NCBI GenBank assembly: GCA_902801375.1
Contig: CADCIB010000022.1
Span: forward strand, 1 to 63,096
DNA: 63,096 nt
Origin: an uncultured Prevotellaceae bacterium
Lineage (GTDB): Bacteria; Bacteroidota; Bacteroidia; Bacteroidales; Bacteroidaceae
Direction of reading: 5' to 3'
The position numbers and the translations under genes were made by a program. This document shows, piece after piece, positions 25,145 through 33,823 of the stretch. The notes under the pieces were generated by a model. That model was given only the letters and a program-made list of their open reading frames with translations. It was not told the origin of the DNA and did no database searches. Positions within the stretch are counted from its first letter, which is position 1. Each line of letters opens with the position of its first letter.

Positions 25145-25816
25145 ATGAAAATAGGAGTTATTGTAGCAATGGAAAAGGAACTGCACCAAATCAGGGATAT
25201 GTTTCCTGAAGAAAAAGTGGTGGTGCAGAAGTGTGGAATAGGTAAAGTGAACGCCGCCATCGGTGCCACAGAAATGATTCGCGACCACCAGCCCGACATG
25301 ATTGTGTCGACGGGATGTGCCGGCGGTTATGGGCCAGGCGTCAACGTTCAGGACGTGGTGGTTTCTACTGAACTCGCTTACCACGATGTTTATTGCGGTA
25401 CAGCCATCGGACAGTCAGTCTACGGCCAAGTACAGGGAATGCCTGCACGTTTCCCAGCCGATCCGAAAATGCTCGAGGCGGCACAAACGCTCACCGCCAA
25501 TCTGTCGTCTTTTGCCCCCGGCATCTCCATCCACCCAGGGCTTATTGTCACTGGCGACTGGTTTGTCGATTCGAAAGAGAAGATGCGCGAGATCATCGGC
25601 CACTTCCCAGAGGCACGAGCCATCGACATGGAGTCGGCAGCCATTGCCCATGCCTGCTATCGCAAGGGAGTTCCTTTCATTTCATTCCGCGTGATCAGCG
25701 ACCTGCCCCTGCAGGATGTAGATGCATCGATGTATCACGACTTCTGGAACACCATCGCCGACAACTCGTTCCAGGTGACGCGACACTTCCTGGAAAGCTT
25801 GATGCAGAGTGAATAG
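25145..25816 (+). CDS. mtnN: 5'-methylthioadenosine/S-adenosylhomocysteine nucleosidase
   Basis: 223 aa starting MKIGVIVAMEKE; the open frame extends 12 codons upstream but overlaps the promoter. It hydrolyses MTA and SAH to adenine and the thioribose or ribosyl product in methyl recycling. Family motifs visible: VAMEKE with the catalytic-base Glu, VSTGCAGGYGPGVNVQDVVV, AIDMESAAIAH with the purine/ribose-contacting Met-Glu, and VISDLP with the catalytic Asp. Cytosolic, single-gene unit. Confidence 0.93.
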   Translation: MKIGVIVAMEKELHQIRDMFPEEKVVVQKCGIGKVNAAIGATEMIRDHQPDMIVSTGCAGGYGPGVNVQDVVVSTELAYHDVYCGTAIGQSVYGQVQGMPARFPADPKMLEAAQTLTANLSSFAPGISIHPGLIVTGDWFVDSKEKMREIIGHFPEARAIDMESAAIAHACYRKGVPFISFRVISDLPLQDVDASMYHDFWNTIADNSFQVTRHFLESLMQSE

Positions 25817-25913
25817 CACGGAGTTCCATAACATAACAACACGAGGGGGCTACTAATGCCCCCTCCATAATAATGAAGCCCTTCGGTGCAGTAAGGGGTT
25901 GCCTTCTCCATCG

Positions 25914-26942
25914 TCAGAATCGGAACCCAAGGAAGGCGCGGACGCGCCATTTGATATTGTGCACGGCAAGGTTCTTTTCGTTGCCGACGTTGGTGAAGTT
26001 GAACACCATCGACATGCCGAAGAATTTATTGCCCATCTGACGAACAACGGCCCCACGGCCAGTGATGATGACCTCTGGGAAATGGTAGTGTAGTGGAAGT
26101 TTGGTATCGTTGAAAGTCATTTTCGTGTTGCTATAGACGATAAACGTGGGAAGAGCAGAGATATGAAGCAGCCATTGCTTCGAAGGCACGTAGTTGTAGC
26201 CGTAGCCTGCTCCGATACCAATATTGGTCATCTTCAGTTCTATTTCCTGTTGCCGATTAAGCGTGGCGTGCTGACCCATGGCCGACGCTGCTAACATGAA
26301 ACTGCCGGCAGACCGTCGCTGGATATAGCTCTGCGAGAAGGCGGCGGGATAGGAGAAGCGACGGCTGTTGAAACAGTAGAAAGTATTGAGGTTCAATGTC
26401 TTCACCGACATCATGTCGGCAGGAAGTTCCATGCGCGGCATACCTTCCTTGTCGTGCCAGCCGGTAAAGTTATGGGCATTCTGATAAATAATGTCGAAGC
26501 CGAAACGTCGGCCGTAGGAATTGAAGTTCAACTCGTAGTCGTTGTATCTGCCCAACAGTTTGGCGGGATTAAGTGCAGCACTGAGCGAAAAACCAAGATA
26601 GGTTGCAGCCACGCTGACCGTCGTCTTGTAGTCGGCTTTTGCCTCCGAATTGAAGGGAACACCATCCTCTAGCCCCTCAGCCTCAATCTTTGCCCCCGAC
26701 ACATTCAGGCGTGCCTTGACGGTCCATTTGGTCGACGGCCGCACTACATAGGCCGTGTCAATAGCACCCTTGCGATAGTTGCATGTCAGGATGCTGTCAA
26801 TACGTTGAAACAAATTCTGTGCATCAGTTTCTGTCGTAAGGATGGGCAGGACGACCACCGCCGACAACAGGCATCGACGAAAATGCCCGGCTCGTCTGAG
26901 TTTTCTAATCATAACCATCATTGTATTGAAATCAGAATTCAT
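25914..26942 (-). CDS. DUF4421 outer-membrane protein
   Basis: 342 aa with a signal-like N-terminus (LLSAVVVLPILTTETDA). The rest is beta-strand-rich with alternating aromatic and polar residues and ends in an aromatic residue (VRAFLGFRF), as expected of an outer-membrane beta-barrel. It resembles the Bacteroidetes DUF4421 family. Its start overlaps the end of the patatin gene by 11 bases, so it is probably translated from the same mRNA. Function unknown. Confidence 0.75.
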   Translation of the reverse strand: MNSDFNTMMVMIRKLRRAGHFRRCLLSAVVVLPILTTETDAQNLFQRIDSILTCNYRKGAIDTAYVVRPSTKWTVKARLNVSGAKIEAEGLEDGVPFNSEAKADYKTTVSVAATYLGFSLSAALNPAKLLGRYNDYELNFNSYGRRFGFDIIYQNAHNFTGWHDKEGMPRMELPADMMSVKTLNLNTFYCFNSRRFSYPAAFSQSYIQRRSAGSFMLAASAMGQHATLNRQQEIELKMTNIGIGAGYGYNYVPSKQWLLHISALPTFIVYSNTKMTFNDTKLPLHYHFPEVIITGRGAVVRQMGNKFFGMSMVFNFTNVGNEKNLAVHNIKWRVRAFLGFRF

Positions 26943-29202
26943 ATCCGAGATTCAAAAAGAAGTAAGGCTTCTTGGTACGGTTGCTGTAGCCGATGGTGGC
27001 ACCGACGGGTCCGAACATCGTATTGTAGTAGTAGGCAGCCTGGATGCCGAGGAGCGTCTTCGTATCGAGGAGATCCTCCAAGTCGTCAGCCTGCTGACCG
27101 CCGGCCACGCGTAGCAGCATGTAGTTGTTCGTGGCTATGCGCAGTTGTGCCTGAAGCTGGGCGGCCACGAACTGATGGCTGACGTATTCGATGTTACCGA
27201 TGCCAGCGAAGGGCATCTGCTGCTCCACGTAGTGGCCGAACCAGTCGCCGCCGATGGTGTTGCCGAAGACAGGCGGAATGACGTCACCGATGAACAACCG
27301 GCCATAGAGCATCGGCTGAAGGGTGAATCGGCTGCCAAAGGTGAGCGACATGCGCCAGTTGGCGCTCACATCGCTTACGCCCGTGGCCTTGCCTATCTTG
27401 TTGCCGTCGGCATCGCGGACGTTCATCTTTCTGAAATCATTGGTCACGAAGGCATATTCGGCATCAAAGCGCACACCACGGGTGGGAAAGTACCAGTTGT
27501 CCTCGCTGTTGTAGTTCAGACGGGCACGATAGCTGATGAAATGCTCGTTCTTGAGCGAGATCTGCGGTGAGTCATCCGACCCAAGCTTATTGCGATAGTG
27601 CATGTAGTCCCAACGCAGACTGAACTGCAGGTTGAAGTTCTTCAAGTCGAAATTCAACGGCGTAAGCTCTCCCTGAAACTGGTTATAGAGGATGTTGTAG
27701 GCGCGGTCGCCGTTCATATAGACATCGATGTCGTTGCGGCGGAAGGAATAGCTAATCGTCGGTCGTGTAAAGCTGCGGGGATGGAAGGTCAGTTCTCCCC
27801 CAGCCTTCAAGCGCTTGCCCAGACGAAGCGTGATACTGGTATTGACGGGAACGGCGCTCTTCAGCGGGACATCGAGGCCCACCTGCACGGTGGCATACTC
27901 TTCGGTGTCAAACCGGAAACCCGCATGCAGTTGCGCCGATTTGCGGTTGCCGGCCACGAGGACGACGCGCACGCCGTCGCTGCTGGGCACCAGTTGGCAT
28001 TCGGCTGTCTGGTAGAACAGGTCTACGCGCATCGACGTGGTGAGTTGCTGCTCCATTTTGGCATCAATGCTGTCCAACCGATTTAGGTGGAACTTCTGCC
28101 TGAGGAACTGTTCGTCCTGAGGTGTCATGTTCTCAAAGCTGTAGCCGCTTACGCGCTGTTTCTCGCTCATCACGCGCGGACGAAGCGGGTGGAGAATGGT
28201 GGGGCGGTAGTTGTCGTCGACGCCGATACGCCGCTTCAAGGCCATGATGTCGTCCCAATGGCGCATGGCCAACTCTTCGCCTCGGCGGATGAGCGTGTCA
28301 ATGGCTGCTTGCGAGAAGCTGGCCGAGCCGTAGCCCTTCGTATCCACCTGAAGGTGGAGGTCGGTGATGGCAAGGTTTTCGTCGTATTTGTTCTTACAGT
28401 TGACGTCGATAATCTGGCTCAGGATGCTCATCGTGCCTCCCATGTCCTCGGCCACCTTAGGCGCTCCTTGCACGGTGACGCCGATGATGATGTCGGCCCC
28501 CATCTGGCGTGCAATGTCGGCCGGGTAGTTGTTTTTCAATCCGCCGTCCACCAGCACCTTGTCGCCTATTCTGACGGGCGAGAAGGCAGCTGGTATGGCC
28601 ATCGATGCACGCATGGCCTGCGGCAGCCTTCCGCTATGGAAATCCACCTCGCTGTTGTCGATGACGTTTGTGGCTACGCAGGCAAAGGGGATGCGCAGGT
28701 CGCGTGAGAAGTCGAGCGAGTCAGTGTATCCCGTGCATAGCTGCTGGAACAGCTCTGCCAGATTCTTTCCTTTTACGAAACCTCCGGCCTGCATGTCTTT
28801 CTTGCCGATGGTCAGACCCGTTGTGAAAGCATAGGTATTCTGTTTCTGCCGGTCGCTGAGACTCTGGCGCCGCATGTCCTCACGGTCGGTGATGACATAG
28901 CTCCAGTCCTGCACGCGTACCATCGAGTCGAGCGCGTTGGCATTGTAGCCAATGGAGTAGAGTCCGCCGATGATGCTGCCCATCGACGTACCCGTGACGA
29001 TATCGATGGGGATTCCCGCCTTTTCCAGTACTTTCAGCACACCAATATGAGCCATTCCTTTGGCGCCGCCACCACTCAGGACGACGCCCACTTTGGCCCT
29101 ATGCTGAACCTTGTTTTGATTAACAACGGTACTGTCTGTCTGAGCACTTACGATACTACTCAAACACGCAACCATGATGGTTATGAATAGACTTTTCTTC
29201 AT
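26932..29202 (-). CDS. Patatin-like phospholipase with outer-membrane barrel (type Vd-like)
   Basis: 756 aa. After a signal peptide (MKKSLFITIMVACLSSIVSA) comes a patatin domain: oxyanion motif SGGGAKGMAHIGVL, nucleophile GTSMGSI and DGGLKNNYP with the dyad Asp. A POTRA-like segment (about residues 355-415) leads to a C-terminal beta-barrel of the Omp85/BamA type ending LNLGYEF. This order matches PlpD-type (type Vd) autotransported phospholipases. It probably acts on lipids outside the cell or in the outer membrane. Followed by the overlapping DUF4421 gene. Confidence 0.88.
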   Translation of the reverse strand: MKKSLFITIMVACLSSIVSAQTDSTVVNQNKVQHRAKVGVVLSGGGAKGMAHIGVLKVLEKAGIPIDIVTGTSMGSIIGGLYSIGYNANALDSMVRVQDWSYVITDREDMRRQSLSDRQKQNTYAFTTGLTIGKKDMQAGGFVKGKNLAELFQQLCTGYTDSLDFSRDLRIPFACVATNVIDNSEVDFHSGRLPQAMRASMAIPAAFSPVRIGDKVLVDGGLKNNYPADIARQMGADIIIGVTVQGAPKVAEDMGGTMSILSQIIDVNCKNKYDENLAITDLHLQVDTKGYGSASFSQAAIDTLIRRGEELAMRHWDDIMALKRRIGVDDNYRPTILHPLRPRVMSEKQRVSGYSFENMTPQDEQFLRQKFHLNRLDSIDAKMEQQLTTSMRVDLFYQTAECQLVPSSDGVRVVLVAGNRKSAQLHAGFRFDTEEYATVQVGLDVPLKSAVPVNTSITLRLGKRLKAGGELTFHPRSFTRPTISYSFRRNDIDVYMNGDRAYNILYNQFQGELTPLNFDLKNFNLQFSLRWDYMHYRNKLGSDDSPQISLKNEHFISYRARLNYNSEDNWYFPTRGVRFDAEYAFVTNDFRKMNVRDADGNKIGKATGVSDVSANWRMSLTFGSRFTLQPMLYGRLFIGDVIPPVFGNTIGGDWFGHYVEQQMPFAGIGNIEYVSHQFVAAQLQAQLRIATNNYMLLRVAGGQQADDLEDLLDTKTLLGIQAAYYYNTMFGPVGATIGYSNRTKKPYFFLNLGYEF

Positions 29203-29205
29203 CTT

Positions 29206-29807
29206 TTAAATGTATTTATACCGAAGGTTAAACCAGCGAAGAGCGGTGAAGAGCACAATCAGGCTGACGCCGGCCAGCAGGACTTCGGTAATGAGACTCA
29301 TGTTGACGATGACCTTCTCGGCAGACGCTGGCATCAGCATGACTGTCGTGTTGTTGGCCACATGTACCACAATACTTGGCAGCAGACTGTCCGTGCGCCA
29401 GACAAGCCAACCAAGCAACAGTCCGTAGAGTGCGCCGAACACCATCTGCACGGGATTCAGATGGATGCCTCCAAAGATGAGTGCCGATATCACGATGGCC
29501 ACCCACGGACAATAGCCATCAGAAAGACCTTCAGCACATCGGCGCGACGGATGCGCCCCAATCCGAGTACTGCCCATCGCCGCCAAAGAAACACGACAAT
29601 GGCAAGCACCGTGCCCAGCAGCATACTTGCCGTCATGAAAGGTGTCTGCCAAACGCTGTCGCTATCCATCGTGCCGCCGTGCAACCTGTCGACCACCACT
29701 ACGCAGATGGCTACTATAACAGGTGGCGACACCAGAAGCACGCCATAGACAATCAGATACCTAATAATATCTGAGAGCCTGCCATTTGTTGTTTCTGAGC
29801 GTGTCAT
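29206..29807 (-). pseudogene. Broken CPBP-family intramembrane protease
   Basis: Two overlapping reading frames together cover one gene. The 5' part (29490-29807) encodes MTRSETTNGRLSDIIRYLIV and two membrane spans. The 3' part, in another frame, encodes WVAIVISALIFGGIHLNPVQ (CPBP motif 2 with its His) and NNTTVML (motif 3). The frames meet near 29510-29530. The EExxxR motif that should lie between them is missing and the total is about 200 codons instead of about 280-310. An internal deletion with frameshift is the simplest explanation. It sits 4 bases after the patatin start. Confidence 0.75.
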
Positions 29808-29900
29808 CTGCTATCTCTGAGCGTGTCGTTAATTATCTCTGAGCGTGTCGTAAGACATCTCTGAGCGTGTCGTTGAATATTGCCGAGCGCCTTGTTAGCC
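29769..29900. repeat. 22-bp phased repeat array B (6 units)
   Basis: Units start at 29769, 29791, 29813, 29835, 29857 and 29879. The central three are ATCTCTGAGCGTGTCGT plus five variable bases. The first two overlap the start of the CPBP pseudogene. Confidence 0.85.
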
Positions 29901-29924
29901 ACAAACGAAACCTTCTCTCTTTTT

Positions 29925-31037
29925 TTATGATTTCTTGCCCGTTTGCTTCTTCAACTCTCGAATGGCCTTTTGTTGCTCAGGCGAGAGGGCTGGGATGTTG
30001 TGAGTGCGCTCATACTCCTCCAGATCGTCGAGCGACATATCTCCAACGTAGCCTTTGTTCAGCGCTTTGCTATGTGCCTTGAACTCGTCTTCGTCCATGT
30101 AACTGTGGTCGGTGGCATAAAGGTAGAGGACGGTGATTGTCCTTCCTTTCGAAGCGTCATACTCCCAGTGGCTCATTTCCATTACTTTATTGTAAGGCTG
30201 AATCTTGCCCTCATCATCAATTGCATACACCTCTGAATACTGATAGTCGTAGTTTCTGTTTTCCCTGGCTTTCCGCATTTTTTCCTCACCATTCGCCTTG
30301 TTGGCATAAGTCTGAATCTTGCCGGCATCGAGTGTGGCATGATAAAAACCGTCGGAATGCTGGATCTGTCCTACCACCCCCTCTGGGTTCTTGACAAGCC
30401 ATCGGTTTTCGCCGTCGGGTTCCAAGCTCGTTTTATAGTATTCCTTAAAGCCCTTACTCTTCTCTACCAATGTCTCTATGGACCATGCTGCCTTCTTTAC
30501 ACCATCTTCTGCTTTTAATGCTAAGCCTTGTGTATTCCATGAGAGGGCTTTGTTGGCAGCTCCTCCATACGACCATACGTTGCGGGTCTTTCCTTTATAA
30601 TTCTCCTGTATCACGTAGGCTACAGGAACGATGCCGGCAGCATAGGCGCGCAGCGAGTCTTCGATGTAGCTGAAGCCACGGAAATAAAAATCCATACACA
30701 CGTATGGCTTTGGTTTCACCACGATTTCTTGCAGCGCGTAGTCCACTTCCTCCATCGTGACTCGCCTGCCTCCCTCAGTACCTTCGAGTGAAGGAAGGTC
30801 GGACACGCTGACCATCATCGGCTTGAAGGCTACGTGGGTGAGCGAGATTTTTCGTGCCCCCTTCACGTCGGAAAGCACACCATTAAGGTCGGTGGTGCCG
30901 ATGAGTACCCCATCCTCGGTCAAAACACTTACAAGCGGAATGCCGTTGCCGTTGTCATCCACAACTTCTATTCTCTGCGCCTTGGCGTTCATTGTAGCCA
31001 TCATGGCGGCTACGACCAATATCACAATCTTTTTCAT
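29925..31037 (-). CDS. Secreted protein with carboxypeptidase-regulatory-like N-terminus
   Basis: 370 aa, signal peptide MKKIVILVVAAMMATMNAKA. Residues about 22-85 form a CarboxypepD_reg-like beta-sandwich (IEVVDDNGNGIPLVSVLTED, GTTDLNGVLSDVKGARKISL), often found at the head of Bacteroidetes envelope proteins. The remainder (KPYVCMDFYFRGFSYIEDSL and on) is not a family I can name; the C-terminus is charged and helical (EQQKAIRELKKQTGKKS). Probably periplasmic. Promoter at 31074-31105. Confidence 0.7.
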   Translation of the reverse strand: MKKIVILVVAAMMATMNAKAQRIEVVDDNGNGIPLVSVLTEDGVLIGTTDLNGVLSDVKGARKISLTHVAFKPMMVSVSDLPSLEGTEGGRRVTMEEVDYALQEIVVKPKPYVCMDFYFRGFSYIEDSLRAYAAGIVPVAYVIQENYKGKTRNVWSYGGAANKALSWNTQGLALKAEDGVKKAAWSIETLVEKSKGFKEYYKTSLEPDGENRWLVKNPEGVVGQIQHSDGFYHATLDAGKIQTYANKANGEEKMRKARENRNYDYQYSEVYAIDDEGKIQPYNKVMEMSHWEYDASKGRTITVLYLYATDHSYMDEDEFKAHSKALNKGYVGDMSLDDLEEYERTHNIPALSPEQQKAIRELKKQTGKKS

Positions 31038-31073
31038 GTTTTTAAAACATCATTAGGTGAAGGCAAAGGTACG

Positions 31074-31105
31074 ACTATTTTCACAAATAGCCAAATATTC
31101 ATTCA
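31074..31105 (-). promoter_or_regulatory. Promoter of the 370-aa secreted protein gene
   Basis: Minus-strand TTTG (31102-31105), a 20-base gap and TACCTTTG (31074-31081). Confidence 0.65.
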
Positions 31106-31179
31106 TTTTTTTACTTTAGCCATTTGTTTAAGCCTTTTCGCATACAGAAAAACATGAGTTGAGAGAACATTCGTCTGTG

Positions 31180-32490
31180 TTATTCTTTGCTTACATAACG
31201 GAACCAAAACGTCTGTATGACGCCGCGCATGAGCAGATAGACCATAAAGGCAATCCACAGACCGTGATTCCCCAAAATGGGAAAAAGCAGCACATAAAGG
31301 GCGAAGAAGAGCAGCGTGGCCACAAACGATGAAACGAGCATGCCACGCGTCAGGGTCATTCCGATGAACACCCCATCCCACAGGAAGGCCATCACGCCGA
31401 AAGCTGGCACAGCGACAGCCCAGGGAAGATAATCAGCCGAGGCAGCACGCACCTGTCCATCGTCGGTAAGCAGCGATACGAAAAGCTGCCCACACAGCAC
31501 ATACAACAGCGTGAAAGCGACCGTCAGCGCTGCGCCCCATCGGAAAAGCCGCCGCACGGTGGCGTGCAGAGCTACATAGTTGCCAGCTCCCTTCCGCTTG
31601 CCACTCAACGCCTCGCCAGCAAAGGCGAAACCATCCATCACGTAGGAAAAGAGCAGGTAGAACTGCATGAGCAGGGTATTGACTGCCAAAATGACGTCGC
31701 CACTCCGCGAACCAGCAGAGGTAAAGAACAGCATCACGCTGGCCAGGCAAAGGGTACGGAGGAAGATGTCGCGGTTCACGCGGAAGAAGACAGAAAGATT
31801 TTCACGCCCCTCTCCTCTCTGAGAGAGGTCGGGGGTGAGGCGGTATCTCTTGATGGTTTTTCCGTAATACTTCCAGCACAGGCCCAAAGCAAGCAGGAAA
31901 CCACTCCATTGAGCAATGAGTGTGCCAAGGGCCACACCTTCGACCTTCATGCCGCAGACAACAACCAGAAACAGGCTCACCACCATGTTGACCACATTCT
32001 GAAAGATGGCCACTACCATCGGCGAACGCGAGTTCTGCATGCCGATGAACCACCCCGACAGGCTGTAAAGACCCAACGAAGCAGGCGCCCCCCAGATGCA
32101 AATATTAAAATAGGTGTGGAAGAGCGGACGAACCTCGGCCGACGGGCTCATGATGAGATCGGCCAACATGCGGAGCGGCCATGCAAACAGAAGAAATGCC
32201 AAGGCGATGACCAAAGCAATGACTTCGGCCCTTACCAAAAGGCTTACCACTCCCTGCAAGTCGCGACGCCCCAAGGCCTGAGAGGTGAGGCCGCTGCTGC
32301 CCATGCGGAGGAAACCGAAAAGCCAGTACATCACGTTGAACACCATACTGCCGATGGCAATGGCCCCGATATAAGAAGCAGCACCCAAATGACCGGTGAT
32401 GGCCACATCCATCAGCCCCAACAGGGGCACGGTGATATTGCTCACAATGCTCGGGAGGGCTATTCTCAGGATGTCGCGGTCGATGGTCAT
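31180..32490 (-). CDS. MATE-family efflux transporter (DinF-like)
   Basis: 436 aa with about 12 membrane spans, starting MTIDRDILRIALPSIVSNIT. The two-lobed MATE layout and motifs such as LGLMDVAITGHLG and GSSGLTSQALGRRD place it near DinF/NorM cation-coupled drug exporters. Residues about 217-229 (LTPDLSQRGEG) are encoded by a solo copy of the 38-bp REP-like palindrome at 31804-31841, which lies in frame in a loop between the two halves. Start chosen directly after the promoter (TACCTTTGCACCCATG), so the mRNA is probably leaderless; the longer open frame starts upstream of it. Confidence 0.9.
   Translation of the reverse strand: MTIDRDILRIALPSIVSNITVPLLGLMDVAITGHLGAASYIGAIAIGSMVFNVMYWLFGFLRMGSSGLTSQALGRRDLQGVVSLLVRAEVIALVIALAFLLFAWPLRMLADLIMSPSAEVRPLFHTYFNICIWGAPASLGLYSLSGWFIGMQNSRSPMVVAIFQNVVNMVVSLFLVVVCGMKVEGVALGTLIAQWSGFLLALGLCWKYYGKTIKRYRLTPDLSQRGEGRENLSVFFRVNRDIFLRTLCLASVMLFFTSAGSRSGDVILAVNTLLMQFYLLFSYVMDGFAFAGEALSGKRKGAGNYVALHATVRRLFRWGAALTVAFTLLYVLCGQLFVSLLTDDGQVRAASADYLPWAVAVPAFGVMAFLWDGVFIGMTLTRGMLVSSFVATLLFFALYVLLFPILGNHGLWIAFMVYLLMRGVIQTFWFRYVSKE
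31804..31841. repeat. Solo 38-bp REP-like palindrome inside the MATE gene
   Basis: On the minus strand it begins GCCTCACCCCCGACC and ends GAGAGGGGCGT. It differs from the left half of the guaA doublet at about three positions and has the same length. Confidence 0.85.
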
Positions 32491-32495
32491 GGGTG

Positions 32496-32503
32496 CAAAG
32501 GTA
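32496..32503 (-). promoter_or_regulatory. Promoter -7 box of the MATE gene, probably leaderless
   Basis: TACCTTTG on the minus strand, followed by CACCC and the ATG. Confidence 0.6.
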
Positions 32504-32606
32504 TGGAATAATTGACAATTCTCCATTGATAAAGCATCAGAATTCTGTTTTTTTGTGGGGGAATAGAGCGGATTTAAATTTCTTTTGCTTAAATTATCAA
32601 TTGTCT

Positions 32607-32638
32607 TTTGTCAATTGTCAATTATTTATGTACCTTTG
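32607..32638 (+). promoter_or_regulatory. Promoter of the ftsX-uppP-truB-queA-folK run
   Basis: TTTG (32607-32610), 20 bases, TACCTTTG (32631-32638). The leader is about 30 bases. Several ATTGTCAATT-type short repeats lie just upstream. Confidence 0.7.
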
Positions 32639-32671
32639 CACCCGAAATAGCGTAATTACGTCAGTTAAGGA

Positions 32672-33550
32672 ATGGCAAGAAAGCGTAAAAAAGCCCGCAG
32701 TCACCGTGGATTGCAGGCGGTAACTTTGTGCATAAGCACCGCCTTGGTGCTTATCCTGTTGGGTATGGTGGTGTTTTCCGTACAAGTGGCCGACAATCTC
32801 TCGGCCTACGTGAAGGAGAACCTGACCGTCACATTGATGCTCAGCGAAGACATGACCAACCCTGAGGCACAGCGCCTGTGCAAGGAGTTGCAGGCACGTC
32901 CCTATATCAGTCATCTGACCTATATCAGCAAGGAGCAGGCTCTCGAAGAGCAAAAGGCTGCTATGGGCACCGACCCCAGCGAATTCTTAGGCGTAAACCC
33001 CTTTGTGGGAAGCATTGAGCTGCAGCTGAAAGCCGACTATGCCAACAGCGACTCACTCCGTGCCGTCAGTCAGGCATTGAAGAAAAATCCAAAGGTGAAC
33101 GAGATTACCTACCCTCAAGACCTGATGGACTCCGTGAACGAGAATCTCGGCCGTGTGAACATGGTATTGCTGGTGCTGGCCGTTCTGCTCACCATCGTGT
33201 CGTTCTCCCTCATCAACAACTCCGTGAAACTCGGCATCTTTGCCCGCCGTTTCACCATCCACACCATGAAGCTCGTGGGAGCCTCTTGGGGGTTCATACG
33301 CCGTCCCTTCCTCAAACGGAGCTTCGGCATCGGCATCGGTGCAGCCATCGTGGCCATCGCCGTGCTGGGCGCAGGAGTGTATGCACTCTTCCTCTACGAG
33401 CCGGAAGTGTCGACGGTCATCACCTGGCAGGTACTGGCCATCACGGCGGCGGCTGTCCTCGTTTTCGGACTGATCATCACCCTCGTGTGCACCTATTTCT
33501 CTGTGAACCGCTTTCTCAAGATGAAGGCAGGAGAACTGTACAAGAGTTGA
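32672..33550 (+). CDS. ftsX: Cell-division ABC permease-like protein FtsX
   Basis: 292 aa. FtsX topology is visible: a basic N-terminus (MARKRKKARSHRG), TM1 (about 20-42) and a periplasmic loop with the family pattern (VKENLTVTLMLSEDM, ISHLTYISKEQALEEQK). Three further spans follow (VNMVLLVLAVLLTIVSFSLI and on), with the conserved cytoplasmic RRFTIHTMKLVGAS between. It pairs with FtsE to control peptidoglycan hydrolases at the septum; ftsE is not in this window. First gene of a six-gene co-directional run. Confidence 0.92.
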   Translation: MARKRKKARSHRGLQAVTLCISTALVLILLGMVVFSVQVADNLSAYVKENLTVTLMLSEDMTNPEAQRLCKELQARPYISHLTYISKEQALEEQKAAMGTDPSEFLGVNPFVGSIELQLKADYANSDSLRAVSQALKKNPKVNEITYPQDLMDSVNENLGRVNMVLLVLAVLLTIVSFSLINNSVKLGIFARRFTIHTMKLVGASWGFIRRPFLKRSFGIGIGAAIVAIAVLGAGVYALFLYEPEVSTVITWQVLAITAAAVLVFGLIITLVCTYFSVNRFLKMKAGELYKS

Positions 33551-33595
33551 TGTTCGGCGAAACACCATCATTCAGAAATAACGAAAAATAACTAT

Positions 33596-33820
33596 ATGGA
33601 CAAAAAGAATTTAGCATTTGGCAAGACCAACTTCATCCTGTTGGCAGTGGGAATGGCCGTGGTGATACTCGGTTTCATTCTGATGAGCGGTGGCAGTACG
33701 ACAGCCGATTCGTTCAACCCCGACATTTTCAGCCCCATGCGCATCAAGGTGGCACCCGTAGTGACGTTCATCGGTTTCGTGAGCATAGTCTTCGCCATCA
33801 TCCATAAACCAAAAGATTAA
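33596..33820 (+). CDS. DUF3098 small membrane protein
   Basis: 74 aa with two membrane spans (NFILLAVGMAVVILGFILM; VAPVVTFIGFVSIVFAIIH) joined by a polar loop (SGGSTTADSFNPDIFSPMR). It matches the Bacteroidetes DUF3098 family, which typically lies between ftsX and uppP as here. Function unknown; location suggests an envelope or division accessory. It is 3 bases from uppP. Confidence 0.88.
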   Translation: MDKKNLAFGKTNFILLAVGMAVVILGFILMSGGSTTADSFNPDIFSPMRIKVAPVVTFIGFVSIVFAIIHKPKD

Positions 33821-33823
33821 GTC

